Origin: Dermatophilaceae bacterium Soc4.6
GTDB lineage: Bacteria; Actinomycetota; Actinomycetes; Actinomycetales; Dermatophilaceae
Reading direction: 5' to 3'
Length of the DNA: 64,000 bases
NCBI GenBank assembly: GCA_039889245.1
Contig: JAZGVH010000002.1
Location: 2,604,001-2,668,000, forward strand
The notes under the pieces were generated by a model, which saw only the letters and a list, made by a program, of their open reading frames with translations, was not told where the DNA came from and made no database searches. This document shows, piece by piece, positions 9,594-19,313 of the stretch. Numbering within the stretch: the first letter of the stretch is position 1; every line of letters starts with the position of its first letter. The translations under genes and the position numbers were made by a program.

Positions 9594-10766
9594 CTATGCG
9601 GTGGTGAGTCCGGGGCTCGGGCGGTAGCGGCCCCCCGGGAAGGCCGCGGCCAGCTCGCGGAGCTGGGCTTCCACGACGTCGAAGCCGATCTCTCGGCCCC
9701 ACTCGAGGATGCCCCGGGGATAGCCTGCGCCGAGGCGCATGGCCAGGTCGACGTCGTCGCTGCTCGCCTCCCCGCGGTGGACCAGGTCGACGGCCTCGTT
9801 GACGAGCATGGCCAGGGTGCGCGCCACCGGGTCGGTGGTGACCGGTCCACCGACCAGGTCGGCTAGCAGCTGCTCGTCGGGCCCGGTGGTCAGGAGGTTG
9901 CCGTCGGCGGCATACGCGTAGATGCCGTGGCCGCTCTTGCGGCCGAGCCGGCCGTCGGCGACGAGCTGCTGCTGCAGGGCCGTGGGCGCGTAGCGCGGGT
10001 CGCGACCGGTCTGCTCCCACACGCTGGTGCCGACAGCGAGGTTGACGTCCTGCCCGATGAGGTCGGTCAGCTCGAGGGGACCGAGTCGGAAGCCGGCCCC
10101 CCGCAGGGCGGCGTCGATCGTGGCGGCGTCGGCGACCTCGTCGCCGAGCAGCCGCTGCGCCTCGCCGTAGAAGGGTCGCGCGACCCGGTTGACGACGAAG
10201 CCGGGGGTCGACGCACAGCGCACCGGGGTCTTGCCCCAGGCCCGCACGAGCTCGGCACCGACGTCGAGGGCGGGCTCGGCGCTGCCCCGCCCAGCCACCA
10301 CCTCGACCAGCGCCATGGCCGGGGCCGGGTTGAAGAAGTGCAGGCCGATGACCCGCCCTCGCCCCGGCTCGGGCACGGCCTCGGCGATGGCGTCGATGTC
10401 GATGCTCGAGGTGTTGCTGGCCAGCACCGCGGTCACCGGTTGACGCGCGGCCAGCTCGGCGAAGATCGCCCGCTTGACCTCGAGGTCTTCCCGGACCGCC
10501 TCGACGACGAGCAGGCACGCGGGCAGGTCGCCGATGCCATCGGCCACCTCGAGACGCGCGACCGTCGCCGCCGCGTCCGCCGCCGTCATCCGGCCGCGCG
10601 AGACCCGGGCGTCCAGGCGGGCGGCGATGCCGTCGCGGGCTCGCCCCGCCGCTCCGTCCACGGCGTCGACCAGGTGCACCACGTGCCCCGCCGTCGCGGC
10701 GACCTGCGCGATGCCCGCGCCCATGGCGCCCGTGCCGATGACTGCGACGTGACCGAGCGGCTCCAT
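9594..10766 (-). CDS. 3-hydroxyacyl-CoA dehydrogenase
   Basis: 390-residue NAD-dependent L-3-hydroxyacyl-CoA dehydrogenase of fatty-acid or aromatic beta-oxidation. The Rossmann motif GTGAMGAGIAQVAA is at residues 11-24. The catalytic His region is GRVIGLHFFNPAPAMALVEV, with the NTSSIDI segment before it. Two C-terminal 3HCDH helical repeats follow (TPGFVVNRVARPFYGEA and LVNEAVDLVHRGEASSDDVD). Two repeats plus the length fit the PaaH-type single-function enzyme and not the short 3-hydroxybutyryl-CoA enzyme. The ATG at 10766 opens the gene. No pathway partners are adjacent. Confidence 0.88.
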   Translation of the reverse strand: MEPLGHVAVIGTGAMGAGIAQVAATAGHVVHLVDAVDGAAGRARDGIAARLDARVSRGRMTAADAAATVARLEVADGIGDLPACLLVVEAVREDLEVKRAIFAELAARQPVTAVLASNTSSIDIDAIAEAVPEPGRGRVIGLHFFNPAPAMALVEVVAGRGSAEPALDVGAELVRAWGKTPVRCASTPGFVVNRVARPFYGEAQRLLGDEVADAATIDAALRGAGFRLGPLELTDLIGQDVNLAVGTSVWEQTGRDPRYAPTALQQQLVADGRLGRKSGHGIYAYAADGNLLTTGPDEQLLADLVGGPVTTDPVARTLAMLVNEAVDLVHRGEASSDDVDLAMRLGAGYPRGILEWGREIGFDVVEAQLRELAAAFPGGRYRPSPGLTTA

Positions 10767-10822
10767 GAGCCCATCCTGCTACACGGCCCCAACTCCGGGT
10801 GAGTCCGAGGAGTCGACTCCTA

Positions 10823-10846
10823 CCCCCGTCGTCGCGAAGACGGGGG
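10823..10846 (-). terminator. Hairpin downstream of the glycosidase operon
   Basis: 8-bp GC-rich arms (CCCCCGTC 10823-10830, GACGGGGG 10839-10846) with an 8-base loop, starting 9 bp after the GH1 stop codon in the direction of transcription. There is no U-tract, which is common in high-GC actinobacteria. It probably ends the sugar operon. Confidence 0.6.
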
Positions 10847-10854
10847 CGCGCCGG

Positions 10855-12318
10855 TCAGGCCCCGACGTCGGTGTTGGCCCGGATGACGCCCGCGTAGAAC
10901 AGCGCCGAGTCCTTCAGGGTGCGCTCCTGCGTCGCGTAGTCGACGTGCGTGATGCCGAAGCGACGGTCATAGCCCCAGGCCCACTCGAAGTTGTCGAGCA
11001 ACGACCACAGCTGGTAGCCGCGCACGTCGGCGCCCCGGTCGATCGCCTCGAGCACCGCGGCCAGATGGCGCCTGACGTAGTCCACCCGCTCGACGTCGTG
11101 CACCCGGCGCTCCGCGCCCGCCCCCTGGTCCTCGACGACGACGACGTCGTCGAAGGCAGCACCGTTCTCGGTCACCATCAGGGGCAGGCCCGGGTAGGTC
11201 TTCGAGGTCCGCAGCAGCAGCTCGGTCAGGCCCGCCGGGTCGACCAGCCAGCCCATCTCGGTGCGCGGTCCCTGCGGGATGACGAAGTCGCAGTCGTCGA
11301 GGCCCACCCAGGGGACGTGCTCGCTCACCATGTGCCCGTCCTCCATGACCCGGGGTGAGACGCCGTCCCACTTCCGCACCACCGACGTCGTGTAGTAGTT
11401 GACTCCCAGCACGTCGATCGGCTGGTGGATGGTCTCGAGGTCGCCGTCCCGCACGAAGCCCCAGTCGGTCACCGCCGCCGTGTCGGCGACGAGGTCCTGC
11501 GGCAGCCGACCCTCGAGCTGTGGCTCGAGGAACGCTCGGTTGCCCAGGGCGTCCATCCGCCGCACCACATCGAGGTCGTCGGCGGAGTACGGGTCCGCGG
11601 GCCGGATCACGTGCAGGTTGTGGGTCACCGACAGCTGCGCCTGCGGCAGCACCGACCGCACAGCCTGGCAGGCCAGGCCGTGGGCGAGGTTGAGGTGGTG
11701 CACCGCAGCGAGGGCGGCCGCGCCGTCGGTTCGTCCCGGCGCGTGGACTCCCGACGCATAGCCCAGGTAGGCCGCGCACCAGGGCTCGTTGAGGGTCGTC
11801 CAGGTGTGCACCCGGTCACCGAGCGCCTCGGCGACAGCCGCGGCATACGGGCCGAAGGCCTCGGCGGTGGACCGCGCGGCCCAGCCGCCCGCATCCTCCA
11901 GCTCCTGCGGGAGGTCCCAGTGGTACAGCGTGACGATGGGGGCGATGCCGGCCCCGAGCAGCTCGTCGACGAGCCGGTCGTAGAAGGCGATCCCTTGGGG
12001 GTTGAACGGTCCTGACCCGTGCGGTTGCACGCGTGACCACGCGACGGAGAAGCGGTAGGAGCGCAGGCCGAGCTCCTTCATCAGGGCGACGTCCTGCGGC
12101 ATGCGGTGGTAGTGGTCGACGGCCACGTCACCGGTGTCGCCGCCCCGCACCCGACCGGGCGTGTGGCTGAAGGTGTCCCAGATCGAGGGTGTGCGGCCGT
12201 CCTCCCCGGCGGCACCCTCGATCTGGTAGCTGGCGGTGGCCGAGCCGAAGAGGAAGCCCCCGGGGAAGATCAGCTCGGGGAAGGTCAGCTCGGGAGAGGC
12301 GGGCGACAGGTCGGTCAT
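10855..12318 (-). CDS. GH1 beta-glucosidase/beta-mannosidase
   Basis: 487-residue retaining glycoside hydrolase family 1 enzyme, cytoplasmic. The N-terminus [19 protein letters not shown] is a family signature. The acid/base Glu178 lies in TLNEP and the nucleophile Glu384 in MVTENG. The start ATG at 12318 overlaps the GH2 stop as ATGA. As last gene of the operon it probably splits imported beta-linked disaccharides to monosaccharides. Whether glucose or mannose is preferred cannot be read here; the GH2 neighbour points to beta-mannosides. Confidence 0.92.
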   Translation of the reverse strand: MTDLSPASPELTFPELIFPGGFLFGSATASYQIEGAAGEDGRTPSIWDTFSHTPGRVRGGDTGDVAVDHYHRMPQDVALMKELGLRSYRFSVAWSRVQPHGSGPFNPQGIAFYDRLVDELLGAGIAPIVTLYHWDLPQELEDAGGWAARSTAEAFGPYAAAVAEALGDRVHTWTTLNEPWCAAYLGYASGVHAPGRTDGAAALAAVHHLNLAHGLACQAVRSVLPQAQLSVTHNLHVIRPADPYSADDLDVVRRMDALGNRAFLEPQLEGRLPQDLVADTAAVTDWGFVRDGDLETIHQPIDVLGVNYYTTSVVRKWDGVSPRVMEDGHMVSEHVPWVGLDDCDFVIPQGPRTEMGWLVDPAGLTELLLRTSKTYPGLPLMVTENGAAFDDVVVVEDQGAGAERRVHDVERVDYVRRHLAAVLEAIDRGADVRGYQLWSLLDNFEWAWGYDRRFGITHVDYATQERTLKDSALFYAGVIRANTDVGA

Positions 12319-14885
12319 CGGTGGGCTCCTTGGAGGTCGGGGGCGGAGACGAGCTGGTTGGTGCTGCGCACGACGCTCGGCGCGAGCCATGCCTCGGGGG
12401 CAACCGTCAGGTCGCTGGTGACGTGGAGGGTGCAGCTCTCACCCGGCAGCAGCGTCACCATGCCGTCGTCGACGGTGGCGTCAGGGTCGACCTTGTCGAC
12501 CAGCAGGCAGACGTCGCGCTGGAGCCCCGCTGCCGTCAGGTGCACGTCGTAGCCTCCGGGCACCCGCTCCGCCCTCGTCGAGGCCCACCCCGGCGCGAGG
12601 GCGAGATCCTTGTCCTCGGCGAAGAACCACAGGGCGCGCTGGATCCCTGCCTGCGCGACCAGCACGTCGCGCGCCGGGTCGACGTCGCTCCACAGCGCCA
12701 CCGGGAGGGGCACGGTGACCGTGGACCGCGGCGCGACCTCGACGGCGAGGGTCGTGAGGGCACGTTCGTCACCGTGGAGGTCGAGGCGGCGTACGGCGAC
12801 GTGCGTGACCCAGGCCTCGTCGGTGTCGTTGCCGACCGCGAGCCCCAGCCCACCCTCGCGGGGCTGGATGCTGAGCAGCCTCGGGGCGTAGGCGTGGCGC
12901 AGCGCGAACCACAGCGGCTTGCGCCGGCCGTCGCCGTCGACGGCAGCCCACGACGTCACGGGCCAGCAGTCGTTCAGCTGCCAGACGATCGCCCCGGAGC
13001 AGACCGGGTGCCACGAGCGCAGGTGCTCGAGGCCGAACCTGACGGCGCGGGCCTGCTGCACCTGCATCGCCCAGTGCCAGTCGTCGAAGCGGTCGTCGGG
13101 TGGCCGGTGCAGGTGGGGGGCAATGCCCCGGTTGAGCTTGTCGTCGCCGCCGATCGCCTTCTGGTGGCTCGACATCGCGGGTGACGTCGGGGTGAGCGGC
13201 CGGTCGTGGACGGCCTGGGTCAGCGTGGCCCAGGTCGGCGGCCCCTGGTAGCCGAACTCGGAGACGAAGCGCGGCACGGAGTCGCGGTAGTGCGTGTGGT
13301 CGAGCGTGTTCCACACGTCCCACAGGTGCGTCGTGCCGTGAGCGGGGTCGTTGGGGTGGCGCTGCTCGTCGAAGGACCACGGGCTGCCGGGTGAGTAGGG
13401 CCGGGTCGGGTCGAGGCGGGCCAGCAGCTCGGGCAGCACCTCGAGGTAGTAGCCGCGCCCCCACGTGAGGTCGCCGAGCTGTGCGGCCCAGCCCCAGTCC
13501 TCGTGTCCCCAGAGGTTCTCGTTGTTGCCGTTCCAGACCACGAGGCTCGGGTGCGGGCTGAGCCGGGTCACCGCCTCGGTCGCCTCCGCGACGACCTCCC
13601 CGCGCAGCGGCGGCTCCTCTGCGTAGGCCGCGCACGCGAAGAGGAAGTCCTGCCAGACCAGCACGCCCTGCTCGTCGCAGAGGTCGTAGAAGTCGTCGGA
13701 CTCGTAGATGCCACCACCCCAGACCCGCAGGAGGTTCATCCCCGCCTCGACCGCGTCGACGATGCGGGTGGCGTAGCGGGCGTGGTCGACCCGGTGCGGG
13801 AAGGCGTCGTCGGGGATCCAGTTGGCCCCCTTGACCAGGACGGGGTGGTGGTTGACCGAGAGCACGAACGGCGTCCCGTGCTCATCGGGCTCGGTGTCGA
13901 GCGTGACCGTGCGGAAGCCGGTGCGCCCCTGCCAGCGGTCGAGCTCGTGGCCCTCGGGGTCGAGGGTGTCGGGGGTGTCGGGGGTGTCGGGGGTGTCGAG
14001 GCTGCTGAGGCTGCTGAGGCTGACGACGAGGTCGTAGAGCGGTTGGTCGCCGTAGCCGCGGGGCCACCACAGCGCCACCTGCGGCACGTCGAGAGCGACG
14101 ACCACGTCGCTGCCGGTGCTGCCGACGACCACGCTCGCGAGGTATGGAGTGCCGTCGGGTGCGGTGAGCGACGCGGCCAGCGAGAGGGTGGCGCCCTCAC
14201 CGGCGGGGCGAGCGACCTCGACGTGCACCTCGACCCGACCGGTCGTCCCGTCGACGGTGGCGAGCGGTCGCACGCTGCCCAGCCGGGCCGTGTGCCAGCG
14301 CTCGACGAGCACCGGCCGCCAGATTCCCGCCGTCACGAGATCGGGGCCCCAGTCCCACCCGAAGTTGCAGGCCATCTTGCGCACCGCGTTGAAGGGGTGC
14401 TCGTTGGTGTGCACCCGTGGCCCCTGCGCCTGGCTCATCGCCTCGGCGGCGTCGAGCGGCGCGGTGAGGTCGACGACGAGGTCGTGCCCGCCCGGCACCC
14501 TGGCCGTGGCGGCACCTTCGTCACCGAGGAGGTCCGTGACGTCGTACCGGTGGGTGCGGTGCATGTTGCTCGGTGTCCCGAGCAGGTGGTCGTCGAGGCG
14601 CACCTGCGCGACGGTGTCGAGGCCGGCGAAGACGAGCTCGACCCGCTCGCCGGGCGCGGGGGGCGACAGGTGGAGGCGGGTGCGGTAGCGCCACGCGGTG
14701 CGACCGATCCACTGGAGCGCGGCCTCGTTCTCGTCGAGGTAGGGGTCGGGGATCAGGCCCGCGGCGAGCAGGTCGGTGTGCACGACCCCGGGCACCGTCG
14801 CCGCGACCTCGACCCCGCGCAGGACGTCGGGCACCGCGCCGTCGGTGGCGGTCAGCACCCAGGGCTCGTCGAGCAGCTGTCTCAC
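12315..14885 (-). CDS. GH2 beta-mannosidase
   Basis: 856-residue glycoside hydrolase family 2 enzyme, cytoplasmic. An N-terminal sugar-binding domain (residues about 30-190), an Ig-like domain and a TIM barrel are followed by beta-sandwich domains. The acid/base is Glu456 in [10 protein letters not shown] and the nucleophile Glu543 in [10 protein letters not shown]; the NGNNE form is typical of beta-mannosidases. The GTG at 14885 overlaps the permease stop as GTGA, and the gene ends in an ATGA overlap with GH1. Between residues 291 and 310 an in-frame minisatellite gives SSLSSL and [11 protein letters not shown] in the Ig-like domain, probably a surface loop. Confidence 0.9.
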   Translation of the reverse strand: MRQLLDEPWVLTATDGAVPDVLRGVEVAATVPGVVHTDLLAAGLIPDPYLDENEAALQWIGRTAWRYRTRLHLSPPAPGERVELVFAGLDTVAQVRLDDHLLGTPSNMHRTHRYDVTDLLGDEGAATARVPGGHDLVVDLTAPLDAAEAMSQAQGPRVHTNEHPFNAVRKMACNFGWDWGPDLVTAGIWRPVLVERWHTARLGSVRPLATVDGTTGRVEVHVEVARPAGEGATLSLAASLTAPDGTPYLASVVVGSTGSDVVVALDVPQVALWWPRGYGDQPLYDLVVSLSSLSSLDTPDTPDTPDTLDPEGHELDRWQGRTGFRTVTLDTEPDEHGTPFVLSVNHHPVLVKGANWIPDDAFPHRVDHARYATRIVDAVEAGMNLLRVWGGGIYESDDFYDLCDEQGVLVWQDFLFACAAYAEEPPLRGEVVAEATEAVTRLSPHPSLVVWNGNNENLWGHEDWGWAAQLGDLTWGRGYYLEVLPELLARLDPTRPYSPGSPWSFDEQRHPNDPAHGTTHLWDVWNTLDHTHYRDSVPRFVSEFGYQGPPTWATLTQAVHDRPLTPTSPAMSSHQKAIGGDDKLNRGIAPHLHRPPDDRFDDWHWAMQVQQARAVRFGLEHLRSWHPVCSGAIVWQLNDCWPVTSWAAVDGDGRRKPLWFALRHAYAPRLLSIQPREGGLGLAVGNDTDEAWVTHVAVRRLDLHGDERALTTLAVEVAPRSTVTVPLPVALWSDVDPARDVLVAQAGIQRALWFFAEDKDLALAPGWASTRAERVPGGYDVHLTAAGLQRDVCLLVDKVDPDATVDDGMVTLLPGESCTLHVTSDLTVAPEAWLAPSVVRSTNQLVSAPDLQGAHR

Positions 14886-15721
14886 TTGACGGCTCCAGCG
14901 GTCACGCCGGCGACGAAGCTCTTCTGGGCGAGCAGGAAGCCGACGACGACCGGCACGCTGACCACCAGCGAGGCGGCCATGATCTGGTTCCAGTAGACGT
15001 TGGTCTGCGTGGAGTACTCCCGCAGCCCGACCGCCAGGGTGCGGTTGGAGTCGTTGGTCATCACCGAGGCGAAGAGCACCTCCCCCCAGGCGGTCATGAA
15101 GGAGTAGATCGCGACGGCGATGACTCCCGGACGGGCAGCGGGCAGCACCACTCGCCAGAGGGCGCCGAGGGGGGTGCAGCCGTCGACCATCGCCGCCTCG
15201 TCGAGCTCGCGCGGGATCGAGTCGAAGTAGCCGACGAGCATCCAGATCGAGAAGGGCAGCGTGAAGGTGAGGTAGGTGATCACCAGCCCGAGGCGCGAGC
15301 CCACGAGCTGGATCCCGGTGGCGCTGTTGATGTTGGTGAAGATGAGGAAGAGAGGGAGCAGGAAGAGCACCCCCGGGAACATCTGCGTCGACAGGACGGT
15401 GGTGGTGAAGATCGAGCGCCCCCGGAAGCTGAAGCGCGACACCGCGAAGGCGGCCAGCACGGCGAGCACGACGCTGGCCAGCGTGGCCAGCCCGGAGACG
15501 ACCAGGCTGTTGCCGAAGTAGCGCGCCAGCGGCACGGTCGTCCACATGTCGACGAAGGGGGAGACGGTGAGGGTCGACGGCCACCACGTGAAGGTGCTCT
15601 GCACGTCGCGCAGCGGCTTGAGGGCCGCGGTCACCATCGCGTAGAGCGGGATGAGGGTGAAGGCACCGAGCAGCAGCACGGTCACGGCGCGGAACGACAT
15701 GAAGCCCTTGGTGTTACGCAC
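14882..15721 (-). CDS. Carbohydrate ABC transporter permease (MalG type)
   Basis: 279-residue inner-membrane permease of the CUT1 family with about six helices. The EAA loop is visible as SIPRELDEAAMVDGCTPLGA followed by WRVVLPAARPGVIA. The GTG at 15721 was preferred over the ATG at 15700 because GGAGG lies 7-8 bases before it; it overlaps the end of the MalF-type gene by 8 bp. It pairs with the next permease and the binding protein. No ATPase is encoded here, so a shared MsiK-like ATPase elsewhere must energise the system, as is usual in actinobacteria. Confidence 0.92.
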   Translation of the reverse strand: MRNTKGFMSFRAVTVLLLGAFTLIPLYAMVTAALKPLRDVQSTFTWWPSTLTVSPFVDMWTTVPLARYFGNSLVVSGLATLASVVLAVLAAFAVSRFSFRGRSIFTTTVLSTQMFPGVLFLLPLFLIFTNINSATGIQLVGSRLGLVITYLTFTLPFSIWMLVGYFDSIPRELDEAAMVDGCTPLGALWRVVLPAARPGVIAVAIYSFMTAWGEVLFASVMTNDSNRTLAVGLREYSTQTNVYWNQIMAASLVVSVPVVVGFLLAQKSFVAGVTAGAVK

Positions 15722-16733
15722 GACTGGACCTCCGGTTGGTGACGACGAGGTAGGCCGCGGTGAGGACCATGAGGAAGAGCAGCAACAGCACCGACATAGC
15801 CGCCCCGATGCCGAAGTTCCACGTGAGGAACGAGGCGTTGTAGATGTGGAACGACACGAGGTCGCCCGCCGGGGGCTGGGCCGTGCCGAACAGCACGTAC
15901 GGCGTGTTGAAGTCGCTGAACGTCCACAGGAAGAGGACGAGCACGAGCACGATGTTGACCGGGCGCAGCGACGGCAGGGTGATCGACCGCCAGGACCGCA
16001 GGTTGCCCGCACCGTCGACCGAGGCCGCCTCGTAGAGCTCGGTCGGGACCGACTGCAGGCCGGCCATGATCGTGAGGAAGGCGAAGGGCCACAGCCGCCA
16101 GACGGCGACGACGACGAGCGAGGTGAACGCGTTGTTGCCCAGCAACCAGAAGGGCCGGTCGCCGGTGAGGTGCAGGTTGTCGGCGAGCACGTGGTTGATC
16201 AGGCCCGTGTCGCGCTGGAGCATGAAGTTCCATGTGAGGATCCCGGCATACGCAGGCAGCGCATAGGGGACCAGGAAGAGGGTGCGCACGATGCCTCGTC
16301 CCCGGAATGGTTGCTGGAGGGCCACGGCCGCGGCCATCCCCAGCCCCCACGACAGCACGACCGCGGCGACGGAGAAGCCGATGGTCACGAGGAACGACTG
16401 GAAGAGCTTGGCGCCGATGCTCGAGTTGATGTCGAGCGCCAGCCGGTAGTTGCCCAGACCCGCCCAGGGGGCCGCTGACCAGTTGGCCAGGAAGAACTTC
16501 GTGAGGCGCACGAAGCTCATCCAGATGCCGACGAGCATCGGCAGGATGTGGATCAGCAGCTCCATGACGACGGCCGGCGCGAGCAGCAGGTAGGGCAGGA
16601 GCTTGTGGTCACGCGAGGTGGCGCGGCCACGCCGCCGCCGGGGACGGGTGGTGCCCGCCCCGGCGGTCGACGGGGCTGCCGTGCGGGCTGCCGTGGGGGC
16701 TGAGCTGGTGGCTGAGCTGGTGGAGGTGGCCAT
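15714..16733 (-). CDS. Carbohydrate ABC transporter permease (MalF type)
   Basis: 339-residue CUT1 permease. A basic, Ala/Thr-rich N-terminal tail of about 45 residues precedes the first helix (LLPYLLLAPAVVMELLIHIL). The EAA motif is VPTELYEAASVDGAGNLRSW followed by RSITLPSLRPVNI. The ATG at 16733 is 15 bp after the binding-protein stop. It forms the heterodimeric channel with the MalG-type protein. Confidence 0.92.
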   Translation of the reverse strand: MATSTSSATSSAPTAARTAAPSTAGAGTTRPRRRRGRATSRDHKLLPYLLLAPAVVMELLIHILPMLVGIWMSFVRLTKFFLANWSAAPWAGLGNYRLALDINSSIGAKLFQSFLVTIGFSVAAVVLSWGLGMAAAVALQQPFRGRGIVRTLFLVPYALPAYAGILTWNFMLQRDTGLINHVLADNLHLTGDRPFWLLGNNAFTSLVVVAVWRLWPFAFLTIMAGLQSVPTELYEAASVDGAGNLRSWRSITLPSLRPVNIVLVLVLFLWTFSDFNTPYVLFGTAQPPAGDLVSFHIYNASFLTWNFGIGAAMSVLLLLFLMVLTAAYLVVTNRRSSRA

Positions 16734-16748
16734 GACCGGGTCCGGGTC

Positions 16749-18077
16749 TCAGCCGCCGGTCGCGGCGGTGACCTGGTCCTGCGCGTCCTGGAGCGCAGTC
16801 TTGACGTCGGTGGCCGAGACCGTCCCGCCCGTGGCCACCTTGGCGAAGAGCGCGTTCATGGCCTTGCCCACGGTCGACTCGAACTGGTCCTCGGCGGCGA
16901 CGAGGGGCAGCGGCTTCGACATCGTCGCGTAGATGTCCTGGAAGGTCTTGGCCTCCTCGGCGTTGTCGGTGAAGACCGGGGTCTCACCCTGGAGGACGGG
17001 CAGTGCGGAGAAGGGCTTGTCGAGCGTCTTCTGCGTCTCGGGCGAGGTCATGAACTTGACGAACGAGAGCGCGGCGTCCTTGTTCTTGGTCGACTTCATC
17101 ACCGACAGGTTGATGCCGGCGATGAAGGTCGCGATCTTCTGGCCTCCCGACGGGGAGGGGAAGGGCACGACGCCGTAGGCATCGCTCTTCATGCCGTTGC
17201 TGACGATGGAGCTGTCGGCGTTGTTCTGGTTGAGGATCATCGCGACCTTGCCGGCGGCGAAGTCGTTGACCGACTTGGTGCCGTTGTCGTACTGCGCGTT
17301 GCTCGGGTTGACCACCTTGTCGGTCTGCATGAGGTCGAGGTAGCGCAGGACGCCCTGCACGTTGGCGTCGCTGGTGAAGGTCGGCTTGCCCGCGGCGTCG
17401 AACCACGCGCCGCCGTTCTGTGAGCCGTTGATGAAGGCGAAGTGCACGTTCTCGGTGTAGCTGCCCGCGGCGAGCGAGAAGCCGTACTCCTGCTTGGCCG
17501 GGACGGTCAGCTTCTTGGCCGCGGTGACCATCTCCTCCCACGTCGTCGGGGGCTGGAGACCGGCGGCGGTGAACATCGCCTTGTTGTAGTAAAGCCCGTA
17601 GGCCAGGCCGTAGAGCGGGACGGAGGTCGGGTCCTGCCCGGCCATGCCGCCGGTGTCGAGGGCGGCCTTGACGAACTTGTCCGGGCCGCCGATCGCCGTC
17701 ATCGCCGCGCTGTCGTAAGGCAGGAACGCGCCGGTGGCCTGGAGCGAGGAGGCCCACGTGTTGCCGATGTTGAGCACGTCGGGGCCGGAGCCAGACGTGA
17801 TGGCGGTCTGGATGCGGGTCTGCAGGTCGTTCCACCCGATGACCTCGAGGTTGACCTTGACGCCGGTCTGCTTGGTGAAGGCGTCGAGGACGGGGGTGAG
17901 GACCTGCTTGTCGTTGTCGAGGCTGGTGCCCTGGTTGCTGGCCCAGTAGGTGAGGGTGGCGTCGGCGCCCGTGGCGCCGCCGGCACTGGTGGTGCTGCCG
18001 CCGCTGCTGCTGCAGGCGGCGACGCCGAGCGCGAGCACGCAGGTGCTGGCGGCGGCGAGGAAGGCACGTCGAGTCAC
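16749..18077 (-). CDS. Carbohydrate ABC transporter substrate-binding lipoprotein
   Basis: Extracellular solute-binding protein family 1 (442 aa), with signal peptide and lipobox (CVLALGVAACSSSGG) followed by a Ser/Thr/Gly linker. The fold is recognisable from LTYWASNQG, ITSGSGPDVLNIGNTW and the C-terminal SFVKFMTSPETQKTL. The GTG at 18077 has AAGGGAG 7 bases upstream. It is the first gene of the operon binding protein-MalF-MalG-GH2-GH1, and the glycosidases suggest a beta-mannoside or beta-glucoside oligosaccharide ligand. Confidence 0.92.
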   Translation of the reverse strand: MTRRAFLAAASTCVLALGVAACSSSGGSTTSAGGATGADATLTYWASNQGTSLDNDKQVLTPVLDAFTKQTGVKVNLEVIGWNDLQTRIQTAITSGSGPDVLNIGNTWASSLQATGAFLPYDSAAMTAIGGPDKFVKAALDTGGMAGQDPTSVPLYGLAYGLYYNKAMFTAAGLQPPTTWEEMVTAAKKLTVPAKQEYGFSLAAGSYTENVHFAFINGSQNGGAWFDAAGKPTFTSDANVQGVLRYLDLMQTDKVVNPSNAQYDNGTKSVNDFAAGKVAMILNQNNADSSIVSNGMKSDAYGVVPFPSPSGGQKIATFIAGINLSVMKSTKNKDAALSFVKFMTSPETQKTLDKPFSALPVLQGETPVFTDNAEEAKTFQDIYATMSKPLPLVAAEDQFESTVGKAMNALFAKVATGGTVSATDVKTALQDAQDQVTAATGG

Positions 18078-18142
18078 GGTCAGACTCCCTTGTCCGAGTA
18101 GGCTCCCGGTCGCCGACGGCGAGGTGGGAGGGGTGTGCTGCG

Positions 18143-18184
18143 ACTATGGACCTAACCGGTTAAGAGAGTCAACGTAACCGGTTA
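18143..18184 (-). promoter_or_regulatory. Promoter with two LacI operators for the glycoside operon
   Basis: Two identical perfect 10-bp palindromes TAACCGGTTA lie at 18153-18162 and 18175-18184, 22 bp centre to centre (two helical turns). On the minus strand a -35 TTGACT (18167-18172) and a -10 CATAGT (18143-18148) are separated by 18 bp. One operator sits in the spacer and the other just upstream of the -35. The central CCGG-containing palindrome is typical of LacI-family operators. The lacI-type gene lies immediately upstream, so repression relieved by a sugar is expected. Confidence 0.82.
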
Positions 18185-18224
18185 AGTTCGTGACCGTATC
18201 GTGACCATCCGAGGTCGGGCGAGA

Positions 18225-19259
18225 TCAGCGTGGAGGGGCTGCCGTGGTCCCGCGGACGATGAGGGTGCCGACCGGCGACTCGCGGTGGAGCTGCGTCCCC
18301 CCGGCGATCAGGTCGTAGAGCAGGTCGGTCGCGAGGCGGGCCTTGCCGATGAGCCCGTGGTCCATCGCGGTCAGGGGTGGGCGCCCCACCTGGCACAGCA
18401 CCGAGTCGTCCCAGGCGATGACCGACAGGTCCGTCGGCACCCGCACGCCCAGGTCGGTCGCGGTCGTGACCACCGCCGTGGCCATGATGTCGTTGCCCGC
18501 GACGATCGCGGTCGGCGCGGCGCCCGGCCCGTGGGCCAGCAGTGCCGTCGTCGCGGCGGCCCCCGAGGCGAAGTCGTAGGTCGCCTCGACGTGCCTGACC
18601 CGCAGACCGCGGCTCGCGCCCTCGCGCGACATCGTCTCGGCGCGCACCCGCTCGTGCGCATACAGGAGCGGGCCACCGAGGTGGGCGACGTCGCGGTGCC
18701 CCAGTGAGTGCAGGTGGTCGAGCATCACCTCGACGGTCTGCGCCTCCGGGGTCACGAGGCGACCGATGCCGTCGTCGAGGGCGACGGAGGTGACCATCAC
18801 GGCCGGGATGCGCAGCGCCCCGAGCAGCGGGATGCGGGGGTCGTCGTCGTGCTCGTCGTAGAGCAGGAAGCCGTCGACCCGGCCCTGCCGGGCCCACCGA
18901 CGGTAGACGTCGAGGTCTTCCCCCCTCTCGCCCGTCAGCCGCAGCAGCAGCTGGCCGTCGGCGTCGTTGAGGTACTGCTCCACACCGAAGAGCGTGCGCA
19001 TGTAGAACGCCTCGGCGGCGATGACGGCGGGGTCGCGGGCGATGACGATGCCGATCGTGCCGGTGCGGGAGGCCGACAGGGCGACCGCGGCCGAGCTGGC
19101 GTGGAAGCCGAGCTCGTCGGCGAGGTGGAGGACCCGGGCCCGGGTCTCGGCACTGACGCCGGGCCGCCCGTTGAGTGCGTAGGACACCGACGCCTTCGAG
19201 ATGCCGAGCTGCGCGGCGATGTCGCTGATCGTGATGCGCTCTCGCCGGACGGTGGTCAC
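18225..19259 (-). CDS. LacI-family transcriptional regulator
   Basis: 344 residues with an N-terminal LacI HTH (TISDIAAQLGISKASVSYAL then NGRPGVSAETRARVL), a hinge at about residues 55-68 and a periplasmic-binding-like effector domain (FYMRTLFGVEQYL, VMLDHLHSLGHRDVAHLGG). The GTG start at 19259 begins 8 residues before the HTH. It sits immediately upstream of the sugar operon on the same strand. The two TAACCGGTTA palindromes lie between it and the binding-protein gene, so it almost certainly controls that operon. Confidence 0.92.
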   Translation of the reverse strand: MTTVRRERITISDIAAQLGISKASVSYALNGRPGVSAETRARVLHLADELGFHASSAAVALSASRTGTIGIVIARDPAVIAAEAFYMRTLFGVEQYLNDADGQLLLRLTGERGEDLDVYRRWARQGRVDGFLLYDEHDDDPRIPLLGALRIPAVMVTSVALDDGIGRLVTPEAQTVEVMLDHLHSLGHRDVAHLGGPLLYAHERVRAETMSREGASRGLRVRHVEATYDFASGAAATTALLAHGPGAAPTAIVAGNDIMATAVVTTATDLGVRVPTDLSVIAWDDSVLCQVGRPPLTAMDHGLIGKARLATDLLYDLIAGGTQLHRESPVGTLIVRGTTAAPPR

Positions 19260-19313
19260 GGCGTCATCCTCTCAGAGGGGCACTCCCCGGGGACGCCGTT
19301 CGCGGTCAGCGGC

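Noticed and set aside
12315-15587. 1090-residue minus-strand frame as one protein
   Set aside because: Only the part from GTG 14885 is GH2; the upstream 234 codons overlap the MalG-type permease gene in another frame.
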